37,043 bases of DNA from an uncultured Bacteroidota bacterium (GTDB lineage: Bacteria > Bacteroidota > Bacteroidia > Chitinophagales > Chitinophagaceae), in contig CAIYLW010000025.1 of NCBI GenBank assembly GCA_903927185.1, forward strand, positions 1 to 37,043, read 5' to 3'. The notes beneath the pieces are model-generated. The model saw nothing but the letters and a program-made list of their open reading frames with translations, did not search any database and had not been told where the DNA came from. Shown here in pieces: positions 1 through 7,851 of this stretch (position 1 is the stretch's first letter; each line of letters starts with the position of its first letter). A program made the translations under genes and the position numbers.

Positions 1-2
1 CT

Positions 3-239
3 ACAAATAAAAAAGTTTTTTTATATACTTTAACAGATAAAGGAATCAGCACCATTGAGATCCTGACAAAAATTATCAGTTTTTCAGTTACTCATTACCC
101 TAAATTAATGCAGGTTAAACCTATTGATAAAACAAAATTATCTTACCTCTATACACAGGCTACATCCGAAAAAGCATTTATTACAAGTTCTAAAAAGGAA
201 TATATCAATTTTAGAAAAAAGCTACTGGCTTTTAGTTAA
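3..239 (+). CDS. HxlR-type winged-helix regulator, C-terminal part (cut by window edge)
   Basis: An open frame enters from the left edge and ends at TAA 237-239, giving 78 residues. It begins within a stretch reading KVFLYTLTDKGISTIEIL, which matches the beta-wing and following helix of HxlR-family winged-helix regulators (typically Y-x-L-T-x-K-G followed by a long dimerisation helix). The recognition helix lies outside the window. Such proteins are cytoplasmic dimeric DNA-binding regulators, often of redox, aldehyde or xenobiotic responses; the target cannot be told here. The gene converges on the minus-strand unit ending at 512, with a relic gene in between. The family call rests on one motif, so it is moderately sure. 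Confidence 0.6.
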   Translation, partial: TNKKVFLYTLTDKGISTIEILTKIISFSVTHYPKLMQVKPIDKTKLSYLYTQATSEKAFITSSKKEYINFRKKLLAFS

Positions 240-439
240 AGGTTCATCTGATTAATTTCCTTTAAATTATTTTTATTTCCCATTAATATAGCCTTATTAG
301 AAGTATCGCTATCAATTATAAATAGTAATAATTGTTGGATAACATCTACTTGTTGTTTGTGATTTTCTACTAATCTCAATTTTTTTTTGTTTATTATGAA
401 GGATTGACAAAAGGAGAAGTGAAATACTTTTTCTAACAC
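236..439 (-). pseudogene. Internally deleted relic of an L,D-transpeptidase gene
   Basis: The 67-codon frame is a shrunken paralog of the intact gene at 20827-21528. From about 412 down to 260 it aligns with that protein: FCQS, INKK, VENH, QQLL and DTSNKAIL match residues 17-60, and it then jumps directly to MGNK-NLK, which matches residues 224-231. About 160 residues, including the YkuD catalytic core, are missing, and the join falls at the sequence AIL, which occurs at both ends of the deleted part. The signal peptide is also lost: similarity stops just upstream of FCQS. Nucleotide similarity is visible too (shared TTTTGTCAATC and CCAACAATTATT). The frame overlaps the HxlR stop codon by four bases. 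It is very unlikely to make a working enzyme. Confidence 0.8.
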
Positions 440-450
440 TTAGTAGAAGA

Positions 451-481
451 AAAAAAAGAGGCTCTTATTGCTAAGAGCCTC
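451..481 (-). terminator. Rho-independent terminator of the 512-2494 unit
   Basis: A perfect 10-bp stem (458-467 with 472-481) with the 4-base loop TTGC is followed, on the minus strand, by a run of seven T (A at 451-457 on the plus strand). It lies 30 bases after the stop codon of the lipoprotein gene at 512. Confidence 0.92.
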
Positions 482-511
482 CAGTAAAAATTAAAAACTT
501 AAGATTATAAA

Positions 512-1045
512 TTACGGAGCAACCTTTACAACATCTTTCGTGTCATAAATAGGCCATTCGTAAGTAATTTTTCCGTCTTTATTAATACCGTAAGAATTAA
601 ATAGAACCATTTTCTTTACATCACCTTTTTTTAATTTCCAGGACATTTCAACCCATAAGTGGCCATACTTATTACCATCGGCCATGGTTAATACTTCATA
701 AATAGTTCCGCCTAAGGTAATATTACCATCCGCTATTTCTCTCTGCTTTTTAAAGCCTTCAATAAGTTGTGGTATTCTTACTCCTAATGAAGTATCAGTT
801 GATAAAGGCCAAACATTATGAAATGCTTTTGCGGTATCCGCATAGCATGAAGCATAAGTAGCCCAATCTCCATTTGCAAATGCTGTAATACATTTTTTTA
901 TTAAGTCTACATCAGGCCCTGTAGATGTTACTGACCCTTTTGTTGAATCTATGATTGTTTCTACTTTTGTTTCTGCTTTGTTTTCTTGGTTTGTACAAGC
1001 AATCAAAGATGCTGATACAAATAAACTTAGTAATATTTTTTTCAT
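512..1045 (-). CDS. NTF2/SnoaL-like lipoprotein
   Basis: This 177-residue protein starts with a lipoprotein signal peptide (MKKILLSLFVSASLIAC, lipid-modified Cys at 17). A short linker follows, then a region from about residue 45 with the pattern of NTF2/SnoaL-like small cone-shaped barrels: an opening helix ending in AFANGDWATYASCYADTAKAFHN, a middle helix, and beta strands ending in Y-E-W-P-I-Y-D. Members of this fold bind or isomerise small hydrophobic molecules, or act as dimerising modules; no catalytic dyad can be assigned. It is the last gene of a minus-strand unit with the two paralogous secreted proteins at 1101 and 1808 and ends before a strong terminator. The fold call is fairly sure, the function unknown. 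Confidence 0.75.
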   Translation of the reverse strand: MKKILLSLFVSASLIACTNQENKAETKVETIIDSTKGSVTSTGPDVDLIKKCITAFANGDWATYASCYADTAKAFHNVWPLSTDTSLGVRIPQLIEGFKKQREIADGNITLGGTIYEVLTMADGNKYGHLWVEMSWKLKKGDVKKMVLFNSYGINKDGKITYEWPIYDTKDVVKVAP

Positions 1046-1100
1046 GGTTTTGATTTATATTTTTTAGGTTTTAATCTTGTTTATAATTATTTCAAATAAT

Positions 1101-1784
1101 TTACCATCTTCCTAAAAGATATCTAGTATTTGAACTAGTAAAAGTTCTTATATCTTTAACTGAATTTTGAAATTCTTTATAACCTATTGCGTTAGGTATA
1201 TGATAATTAAATTTGGTAGTAAAGTCTTTATAACTTATTAAAATAAAATGTGTAGCACCATCCGAACGTATTGTGCTAAAGCTTCCGAAAGCTATACGAG
1301 TATTGGGAGCTGCATATTTGCTAAAAAATGCATCGAATTTTGATTTATAAAGATTTTCATCTTTAATATTTGCTAAATAAATATCAGAAACAGGATAACT
1401 AACATTACTTGTATCACCAAAATAGGAAATTGTTTTCCCCATATCAGCACTTACATCTTTAGTATATTTTGAAAGTTCCGAATTAAAAAGAGCCCAAGCA
1501 TCACTGCCTTTTGAATCATAAGCTGCTCCCATTACTTCTGGTGTTCCAGAAAAACTTACCTTATGTGTAGCATCGTCTTTACCTTTAAAATGATTTTGAT
1601 ATAAAGAAATAGTCATGCCTTTAAAGAGATTTTCCTTATTGCCATAGTAATTTTTGTACAATTGTAAAACTGTTTGCTCATCTTTTGGTTCTACATTAAT
1701 TGAATAAGCAGTAAAGATTGATTGTGCTTTAAGGCTGGAAAATGCAGCAATTAAAATGATGATAAATAGGGATATTTTTTTCAT
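1101..1784 (-). CDS. Secreted two-half protein of unknown function (paralog of the gene at 1808)
   Basis: This 227-residue protein has a Sec signal peptide (residues 1-20, ending LKAQ). I do not recognise a named family. The mature part looks like two similar halves of about 100 residues. Each carries a T-H pair in a strand: D-A-T-H-K at 71-75 and G-A-T-H-F at 176-180, 105 residues apart, each followed by hydrophobic strands and amphipathic helices. This is what a duplicated ferredoxin-like (dimeric alpha/beta barrel) fold would look like, but that is inference. It lies 23 bases after the stop of its paralog at 1808 and is cotranscribed with it. The leader is A/T-rich with no Shine-Dalgarno sequence. 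Confidence 0.8.
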   Translation of the reverse strand: MKKISLFIIILIAAFSSLKAQSIFTAYSINVEPKDEQTVLQLYKNYYGNKENLFKGMTISLYQNHFKGKDDATHKVSFSGTPEVMGAAYDSKGSDAWALFNSELSKYTKDVSADMGKTISYFGDTSNVSYPVSDIYLANIKDENLYKSKFDAFFSKYAAPNTRIAFGSFSTIRSDGATHFILISYKDFTTKFNYHIPNAIGYKEFQNSVKDIRTFTSSNTRYLLGRW

Positions 1785-1807
1785 TGTTGTTTGATTTATG
1801 ATGGAAC

Positions 1808-2494
1808 TTATTTTTTTACTTTAAGAATTTCTAATTCAAAATCTTTTACATCTATAACATCGCCTCTATTCTGGATATACTTCTTAAATTCTTCCGTTTT
1901 TTCTAATTTTTCATAGAGCTTTAAATGGTCTTCTCCATCTTTACCACTTATATACATCCAATGAGTAGCTCCATTTGGTCTGCCAATATCATAAGTACCA
2001 AATCCTATAGATCTACCAGCAAAGTCATTTTTTAATTCATTTACTAATATCTCATGAGCTGCCTTAAATTTACTTGGATCTTTTATTTTGATATCCCAAA
2101 TATGCTCAGTTGGATTTTTATCCATATCTCCAAGTTGGAAGCTTAGCCATCTTCCAGAATAAGTAGGACCCCATACTTCAATATAATTATCCAGTTTTGC
2201 CCAAAATGCATCTTTTTTATCTGGATTATTACCATCCATTTCAATAGCAGTAACTCCGAGTGTGAATAGCCATACAAGTCTATGAGTCATCCCATTTTGA
2301 GATCCAGTAGATAATCTTTCAAGTACCACTAATCCTTTGTTTATTTTAACATCTTTAAATCTTTTATCAAAGGCTTCAGAAATATCATTTTCTGAGTTAG
2401 ATTTTGCTTTAAATTCCATTGCCCAATAACCAGTTGTTTGAGCTGTTAGAAAAGTTGTTGTAAAGAATGCAATTAGAAATAATATTTTTTTCAT
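1808..2494 (-). CDS. Secreted two-half protein of unknown function, first gene of the unit
   Basis: This 228-residue protein has a Sec signal peptide (1-19, ending LTAQ). Like its neighbour at 1101, the mature protein shows two halves, each with the motif N-G-x-T-H: NGMTHR at 67-72 and NGATHW at 174-179, 107 residues apart. The placement and total length match the paralog almost exactly, so the pair probably arose by gene duplication of an already duplicated domain. No enzyme family is recognised. The conserved T-H pairs, with nearby acidic residues and Trp, could form a ligand pocket. It opens a three-gene minus-strand unit, with a perfect palindrome 14 bases upstream of its ATG. Confidence 0.8.
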   Translation of the reverse strand: MKKILFLIAFFTTTFLTAQTTGYWAMEFKAKSNSENDISEAFDKRFKDVKINKGLVVLERLSTGSQNGMTHRLVWLFTLGVTAIEMDGNNPDKKDAFWAKLDNYIEVWGPTYSGRWLSFQLGDMDKNPTEHIWDIKIKDPSKFKAAHEILVNELKNDFAGRSIGFGTYDIGRPNGATHWMYISGKDGEDHLKLYEKLEKTEEFKKYIQNRGDVIDVKDFELEILKVKK

Positions 2495-2507
2495 ACAGGT
2501 TGATTTA

Positions 2508-2529
2508 GAAATAGTTTATAAACTATTTC
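2508..2529. promoter_or_regulatory. Perfect 22-bp palindrome upstream of the 2494 start
   Basis: Two 11-base arms (GAAATAGTTTA and its exact complement) meet with no spacer between 2518 and 2519. The site ends 14 bp before the ATG of the gene at 1808-2494. A perfect palindrome of this length fits a dimeric regulator's operator. It could also form a hairpin in the mRNA leader that affects translation. The regulator is unknown. Confidence 0.55.
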
Positions 2530-2607
2530 AATGAATAATGAGGTAGTTACTAATAGCGATGACAAGAATCGTAAATAGAAAATATTGCGTTAGAATTGCA
2601 ATGGGTT

Positions 2608-2642
2608 ATAATAATTACTTGCTTAAAGTAAGTGATTATTAT
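2608..2642. promoter_or_regulatory. Near-perfect inverted repeat, 17-bp arms
   Basis: Arms 2608-2624 and 2626-2642 pair at 15 of 17 positions around base 2625; the two exceptions are G-T pairs, which would be wobble pairs in a plus-strand transcript. It sits about 80 bp upstream of the perfect palindrome, in the same intergenic stretch. It could be a second operator or a cruciform/terminator-like structure, although it lacks a following T-run. Confidence 0.4.
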
Positions 2643-2802
2643 TTTATTTTATATTATTTCATCCATAGTTTTCCACATTTCTCAATGCCTATATCAATTC
2701 CTTCAAAAACTTGTACAATCTATACAGATTGTTCATTTTTGAATTAATAAAATATAAATAACTCATTTGAAATAAAAGTATTGGGAATGAGTCTGATCGT
2801 GG

Positions 2803-2867
2803 AACCTCACACAGCTTTCGTAAGAAGAAATAAAAAAAGACCTACTATTTAATGTAAGTCCTTAATT
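2803..2867 (+). repeat. 65-bp interspersed repeat, copy A
   Basis: Aligned without gaps to 29232-29296, 48 of 65 bases match by hand count, including an identical 13-base core ATAAAAAAAGACC and a shared CTCAC-CAGCTT near the start. Both copies are in intergenic DNA. Copy A also contains the arms of a probable terminator, which copy B has lost or never had. Confidence 0.55.
2832..2863 (-). terminator. Probable terminator of the TSUP-GH95-serine dehydratase operon
   Basis: On the minus strand, arms 2855-2863 and 2836-2844 form a 9-bp stem with two G-U pairs and a 10-base loop, followed by a T-run (A at 2832-2838). It lies about 100 bases beyond the stop codon at 2967. The stem is weak, so this is a moderate call. 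Confidence 0.5.
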
Positions 2868-2966
2868 ATGGATGTAAGAAATTTTATAAGATAAAATAAT
2901 TCCCAATTTATTATAATCCTTTCAATCATTCATTGGTCTCTTTGCAAGTAATTACTCGAGGATAAA

Positions 2967-4544
2967 CTAACAACTTTTAAATAAGACAGGAGGATTTTCA
3001 TTCAGTAATTTTTCGATTCTTTTTGCCGTACTTGTAATAGACAATCCACCTAGATTTGTACATCTTAAAGTATGGTGAATCTGATCACCAACTTCTTTCA
3101 TTGTTTCTATCACTTCATCTAAGGGAATTAAATGTTCGTAATTCGACAATGCCATATTTGCACAGGAGATTGCATTCGTAGCAGCCATTACATTTCTACC
3201 TAGACAAGGTGCTTCAACCCTATTTCCTATTGGATCACAAATAATGCCTAATGAATTTTGCAATGCCAAAGAAGCAGCTGCAATTGATTGCTCCAAACTA
3301 CCCCCGTTCATTTCTACTAAGGCGGCAGCAGCCATACCTCCCCCTGAACCAGTTTCTGCCATACATCCACCAACTTCTGCAGCGAAAGTGGCATGAGCAG
3401 CTATAAATACGCCAATAAGACCAGCCGAAAGCATCGCCCTGATAATTGAATCTTCATTATTATTTATGCAATGTGCTGTTCCAAATACAACACCAGGTAA
3501 TCCTCCACAGGATCCAGCAGTTGGAGCTGCTACAATAACACCCATAGAACTTTTAACCTCCATGATTGCAGATACATACAGTATGGTTTTATTAAGAACA
3601 TCTCCTCCTATTAATAGATTGGATTCCAAACTTTTTTTAAACTGAGGTGACTGACTTCCTAAGATCCGATCATGATAAGTTGTGCCTTTTAATCCTGTTT
3701 CAATAGCGTTTCCCATTATCTGAATGATAGCTCTCATCTTATCTATAACAGCATCCGAACTAATATTACCTCGTATACTTTCATAATCAACAGCCAATTC
3801 CCAAAGCGCTTTATTTTTATCCTTGTTATATTCCATCATTTCATGACAAGTAATAAAGGGCACCGATAAATTTTTTCTTGCCATGATTGGAAGTACTGGC
3901 TTAATACTTTTAATGGCATTCACAGTATTCATCTGAGCAATTTCCTTACAAATGATTTCAGGAATACTATTTTGCGATTTTATTTCAATGAACGTCGTTG
4001 ATCCTTCATGAACTAAAATATCATCAAAAGAAATAGTTGATTTCAAGTAGGAAATAATATTATCGAACTCAGTACAATAAATCAGTGTTTCATAATAATC
4101 ACCGGCAATAGAGACTTGGTTCCCATCTATATAAATAACCTCAATCATCCCACCCCCCGTTGAGATCGCGATTAATTCTCTGGATTCTTTTTCATTGGTT
4201 AAAGTTATTTTATAAGTATTCGGATGTTTTTCTTCCAATTCAGAAATTTGAATTACATAATTTATACCAGCCGTAGATAAATATTTTTCTGATTCTGGCA
4301 ATCGCTCGTCATAAGCTTCCCATCCTAAAAATCCACCAAATAAACCCATATCAGATCCTTGACTTTTATGGGTTGTAGCCAATGATCCATTCGGATCAAA
4401 TTCAATTAATATATCTTTCATATTACCTTCCATCAAGTCGCGACAGATGCGCGCAATACGAAGCGATGCAGCACAATGAGAGCTTGATGGCCCTCTCATT
4501 ACTGGGCCAATAACATCATTAAAAATACTTGGGTAATTAGACAT
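2967..4544 (-). CDS. sdaA: Iron-sulfur L-serine ammonia-lyase (serine dehydratase), single chain
   Basis: The enzyme deaminates L-serine to pyruvate and ammonia in the cytoplasm using a [4Fe-4S] cluster. At 525 residues it is longer than the usual single-chain form of about 455. The N-terminal beta domain (about 1-150; GPSSSH at 18-23) is followed by a stretch at about 150-220 that resembles a degenerate ACT domain, then the alpha domain. Cluster ligands are clear: Cys394, Cys436 and Cys447, with the 42- and 11-residue spacing of the E. coli enzyme. The last residue is Cys525, which fits the C-terminal cysteine that caps the cluster in the Legionella enzyme. The start ATG lies 21 bases after the GH95 stop, so it is the last gene of that operon. 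A fused SdaAB-ACT-SdaAA order is inferred. Confidence 0.93.
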   Translation of the reverse strand: MSNYPSIFNDVIGPVMRGPSSSHCAASLRIARICRDLMEGNMKDILIEFDPNGSLATTHKSQGSDMGLFGGFLGWEAYDERLPESEKYLSTAGINYVIQISELEEKHPNTYKITLTNEKESRELIAISTGGGMIEVIYIDGNQVSIAGDYYETLIYCTEFDNIISYLKSTISFDDILVHEGSTTFIEIKSQNSIPEIICKEIAQMNTVNAIKSIKPVLPIMARKNLSVPFITCHEMMEYNKDKNKALWELAVDYESIRGNISSDAVIDKMRAIIQIMGNAIETGLKGTTYHDRILGSQSPQFKKSLESNLLIGGDVLNKTILYVSAIMEVKSSMGVIVAAPTAGSCGGLPGVVFGTAHCINNNEDSIIRAMLSAGLIGVFIAAHATFAAEVGGCMAETGSGGGMAAAALVEMNGGSLEQSIAAASLALQNSLGIICDPIGNRVEAPCLGRNVMAATNAISCANMALSNYEHLIPLDEVIETMKEVGDQIHHTLRCTNLGGLSITSTAKRIEKLLNENPPVLFKSC

Positions 4545-4565
4545 GCTTTGAGTTATTTAAATACT

Positions 4566-6992
4566 TTAAATCTGTTCTACTTGATAAACTTGCCCTTTGA
4601 TTGTTTTAAATTCAATTAGATCCTTACCTATTTTTTCAAACGGTACAATTCGCCCGTTGTTTAAGATCTTAATATTTTGATCCATTTTTAAAGTACAGTT
4701 TAATCCTGCCTTTGATTTAATTGCTAACTTTTGTATTTTATTAAACTTCCAGGAAAAATTAACTTCAAAAGCTCCTCTGGTGCAAACTCCATTAAAGTTA
4801 CCATCCTCCCAATTATTAGGTAAGGCGGGCAAGAATTGTATAAACCCATTATGCGATTGAATCAACATCTCAGTAATGGCCGCTGTAACCCCAAAAGTTC
4901 CATCCACTTGAGGTGCCCTTCCACATAATGCAAATAGGGAACTACAGGACTGCTCTTTTAAGTAACCTTGATAAATTTTATAAGAACGTTCTCCATCTCC
5001 AAGTCGAGCCCATAGTGCCATCTTCCATGCGCGAGAAAATCCCATAGCCCCATCACCCCTTTCGTTTAGCACTTTTTTATAGGCTTCTATAAATGCAGGC
5101 GAATTTATTTGTGTTAATATTTTACCAGGATATAAGCCATACATATGTGAAAAATGGCGATGATTTTTTTCGAGAGATTTCCAATCTTCTGTCCATTCTT
5201 GCAAAGAACCATCAGCACCTATCTGAGGAGGCACCAATTTTGTTCTGGCTAATTTTACTTTTTCATTAAAGGCATCATCAAGAGACAACAAAGTAGATGC
5301 CTCATTAAAATATCCAAATAGATCATATAAAATCTGCATGTCGATTGATGATCCTGCACAAATAGTAGTGCCTTCTCTAAAACCTGCAGTTACTTCATCA
5401 AAATAAGGTTTGTTACCACCTCCATCCGGAAAATTTTCGGGTGAAGTGGAAGGATTTGTCACCAGCCATTTACCATTAGGATGCGGTACCAAAAAATCCA
5501 TAAAAAATTGAATCGCCCCTTTTATTACGGGATATATTTCCTTTAAATAGGCTTTGTCTTGCGTATATAAGTAATGCTCCCAAAGATGGGTACAAAGCCA
5601 GGCTCCACCTACCGTAAAAGTTCCCCATGTAGGACCATCCATGGGAGCTGTAACACGCCATATGTCTGTATTTTGATGCATTACCCAACCCCTTGCCCCA
5701 TAGTGTTCCCTGGCAACCTGACTTCCTTGATCTTGTAATTCTTTAACCATTTTAATTAGAGGAAGTGCACACTCCGCCAAATTGCTTGACTCCACTGGCC
5801 AATAATTCATTTCTGTATTAATATTGGTGGTGTATTTAGCATCCCAGGAGGGATTCATATCATCGTTCCACAATCCTTGTAAATTAGCCGGCTGACTATT
5901 TTCTCTGGAGCATGAAATCATTAAATACCTTCCAAAATTATAACTCAAAGCTGCCATTGATGGATCTGGGCTAGTTTGTATTTTTTCAATTCTTTTGTTC
6001 GTAGGAAGATAAGATTGAGGATTACTTGCAAGGTTTAAGAATACACGATCAAAATACTTTTTATAATCCTTTAAAGTAGCAGCTAAAATAGTTTCGTAGG
6101 ATTTATTTTTTATTGCATTCAAATATTGGTTTGTTTTTTTGGAAGCATCACCACTCACATCTTTATAATTGATAAAATTAGTAGCCGCAGAAAAATATAA
6201 GGTGATGGTGTCTGCTTTTTCAATCATCAAGTCAACTCCTTTTGTATGTGTAGTTCCACCAACTGCAACTGCTTTAATTTGGGCATCATATTTTAATTGT
6301 CCTTTTACGCCCATATAATCGGCAGACTTGCCCGTCAATTTTAAACCATCACTTCCATTGGTATCCATTCTAAAATAATCGGTAGCATAGTTAGAATGAG
6401 TTTGATTACGAACTCCTCGAAGATTTGCCTTTACAAATAAGCTCGCTTTTTTATCAGCGGTGAATCTGATAACAATTACCTGATTCGATTCAGATGCAAA
6501 TACCTCTCTCTTAAAATTAATGCCGTGTGCATTGTAAGTAACAGAACTGATGCCAGTGTTAAGATCCAAATCTCTTTTATAATTACTAACTGAATCCTGA
6601 TCAGGGAAGAATAGGATCAAGTTAGCCAGGCTCTGATATTTTTGTTGTTCAACAGGATAACCCATTAAGTTTCTTCCAAATAAATTATGGGCTTCCAGAT
6701 AATTCCCTTTAAAAACATCCGCTTGAATTTGAGGCAACACTTTATATCCATTTTTAACAACAGTACTATAAGGTCCCCCCGACCAGTACGTACTTTCATT
6801 TAATTGAATTCTTTCTTCGCCATAGTTTCCAAAAACCATGGCCCCTAATCTACCATTGCCAATAGGGATAGCCTCATCCCACTTTTTAGCAGGAGCAGAA
6901 TACCATAAATAATTAGCAGGGTTGAAATTTTCTTGCGCAAATAGAGCAATGATAAATGAAAATTGTACAAAAAAGAGTAATTGTTTTTTCAT
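4566..6992 (-). CDS. GH95 alpha-L-fucosidase, exported
   Basis: This 808-residue glycoside hydrolase family 95 protein has a Sec signal peptide (1-20, ending ALFAQ). The N-terminal beta-domain starts with YSAPAKKWDEAIPIGNGRLG (31-50) and continues into QLNESTYWSGGPY. The (alpha/alpha)6 catalytic domain carries the residues known from the Bifidobacterium enzyme: Asn390 and Asn392 in TTNINTEMNYWP, the acid Glu599 in GSLQEW, and Asp697 in QVDGTFG. It probably removes alpha-1,2-linked L-fucose (or L-galactose) from plant or host glycans in the periplasm or at the surface. It starts one base after the stop of the TSUP gene and is tightly cotranscribed with it. The length is normal for the family and no key residue is missing. 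Confidence 0.95.
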   Translation of the reverse strand: MKKQLLFFVQFSFIIALFAQENFNPANYLWYSAPAKKWDEAIPIGNGRLGAMVFGNYGEERIQLNESTYWSGGPYSTVVKNGYKVLPQIQADVFKGNYLEAHNLFGRNLMGYPVEQQKYQSLANLILFFPDQDSVSNYKRDLDLNTGISSVTYNAHGINFKREVFASESNQVIVIRFTADKKASLFVKANLRGVRNQTHSNYATDYFRMDTNGSDGLKLTGKSADYMGVKGQLKYDAQIKAVAVGGTTHTKGVDLMIEKADTITLYFSAATNFINYKDVSGDASKKTNQYLNAIKNKSYETILAATLKDYKKYFDRVFLNLASNPQSYLPTNKRIEKIQTSPDPSMAALSYNFGRYLMISCSRENSQPANLQGLWNDDMNPSWDAKYTTNINTEMNYWPVESSNLAECALPLIKMVKELQDQGSQVAREHYGARGWVMHQNTDIWRVTAPMDGPTWGTFTVGGAWLCTHLWEHYLYTQDKAYLKEIYPVIKGAIQFFMDFLVPHPNGKWLVTNPSTSPENFPDGGGNKPYFDEVTAGFREGTTICAGSSIDMQILYDLFGYFNEASTLLSLDDAFNEKVKLARTKLVPPQIGADGSLQEWTEDWKSLEKNHRHFSHMYGLYPGKILTQINSPAFIEAYKKVLNERGDGAMGFSRAWKMALWARLGDGERSYKIYQGYLKEQSCSSLFALCGRAPQVDGTFGVTAAITEMLIQSHNGFIQFLPALPNNWEDGNFNGVCTRGAFEVNFSWKFNKIQKLAIKSKAGLNCTLKMDQNIKILNNGRIVPFEKIGKDLIEFKTIKGQVYQVEQI

Positions 6993-6993
6993 T

Positions 6994-7851
6994 TTATTTA
7001 TTTTTTATCGCACTCCAAAACATAGTAAAGGAAGTGTATAAGATAATGAAAAGTACCAACCACCTAAGCGTATCTAATGGCAAAGATTTTACAATAAACG
7101 CAGCAATAAGCACTGCGACTATGCTAGGGATGGCCATTCCCATAGCAGCTTTTTTATTATAAGCACCAGTTTTAATAAATTTATAAGATGCTAAAGGCAT
7201 TAAAAATGCACAAGATCCCATCATAATAGGAAATGCAACTTGAGGTGATAATCCTAATAAAAAAACTAATGCCATGCAAGGTGCATACAATCCAACTCCA
7301 GCTGTCATCATAGCGCCTAAAATAAAATTCACACAACCTGCCAATAATAGTTTCCATCCATGAATTCCTATAGCAACTCCATCTCCTTGAATCAAATGCA
7401 ATTTATTAGCAAGCATAAAACCAGCAGTTATCAGCAATGCTATACTGATGGTTAATCTAATTTTATTCTCAGAAAGCTTAGCAACTATATCTGCACCCAC
7501 AAATGCACCACCCATTGCAGCTAAGAACATTACTACAAGTGTGGTAGGTTCTACTTCTATTACTTTTATAAATATAATTGCTTGTATCAAAACTGGTAAA
7601 GTATTGGCAACATTCATAGTGCCCGGGATCAACTTATCGGAAGTTTGCTTAGTAAACTTTAGAAGGGCAGTCTGAGGAGCAAATGCCCCAATTCCTAACA
7701 CATCAAAAAAATTAACTACGAAACCAATTAGTCCTGTTTTGATCCAACTAACATTTTCTAATTCATCTTTATGTTTTACAAAATCTATTATTAAAATATA
7801 AATAAACCAGAGTGCAAATACAACTAAAATCATCCAAATGATATTTACCAT
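6994..7851 (-). CDS. TSUP (TauE/SafE) family membrane permease
   Basis: This 285-residue integral membrane protein has about eight hydrophobic segments in two pseudo-repeats. Glycine-rich segments typical of TSUP permeases are FVVNFFDVLGIGAFAPQT (about 49-66) and NFILGAMMTAGVGLYAPCMA in the second half; both hold the G-x-G-x-x-[AP]-P signature. Family members move sulfite, sulfoacetate or other small anions across the inner membrane. The substrate cannot be read from sequence. The stop codon lies one base before the GH95 start, so the two are translated from one message. A role in export or uptake of a small carboxylate or anion linked to sugar or serine breakdown is possible but unsupported beyond position. 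Confidence 0.85.
   Translation of the reverse strand: MVNIIWMILVVFALWFIYILIIDFVKHKDELENVSWIKTGLIGFVVNFFDVLGIGAFAPQTALLKFTKQTSDKLIPGTMNVANTLPVLIQAIIFIKVIEVEPTTLVVMFLAAMGGAFVGADIVAKLSENKIRLTISIALLITAGFMLANKLHLIQGDGVAIGIHGWKLLLAGCVNFILGAMMTAGVGLYAPCMALVFLLGLSPQVAFPIMMGSCAFLMPLASYKFIKTGAYNKKAAMGMAIPSIVAVLIAAFIVKSLPLDTLRWLVLFIILYTSFTMFWSAIKNK

Larger units (their letters stand above)
2495..2966. other. 472-bp intergenic region upstream of the 1808 unit and downstream of the serine dehydratase gene
   Basis: The stretch holds the 22-bp palindrome, the 17-bp-arm inverted repeat, one copy of the 65-bp repeat and a probable terminator. I see no convincing gene; a 62-codon plus-strand frame at 2559-2747 has the low-complexity make-up of intergenic DNA. 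No exact TAnnTTTG promoter box was found on the minus strand ahead of 2494. Confidence 0.5.

Noticed and set aside
2559..2747. 62-codon plus-strand frame in the intergenic gap
   Set aside because: Composition is that of AT-rich non-coding DNA, it spans the 17-bp-arm inverted repeat, and no family pattern is seen.
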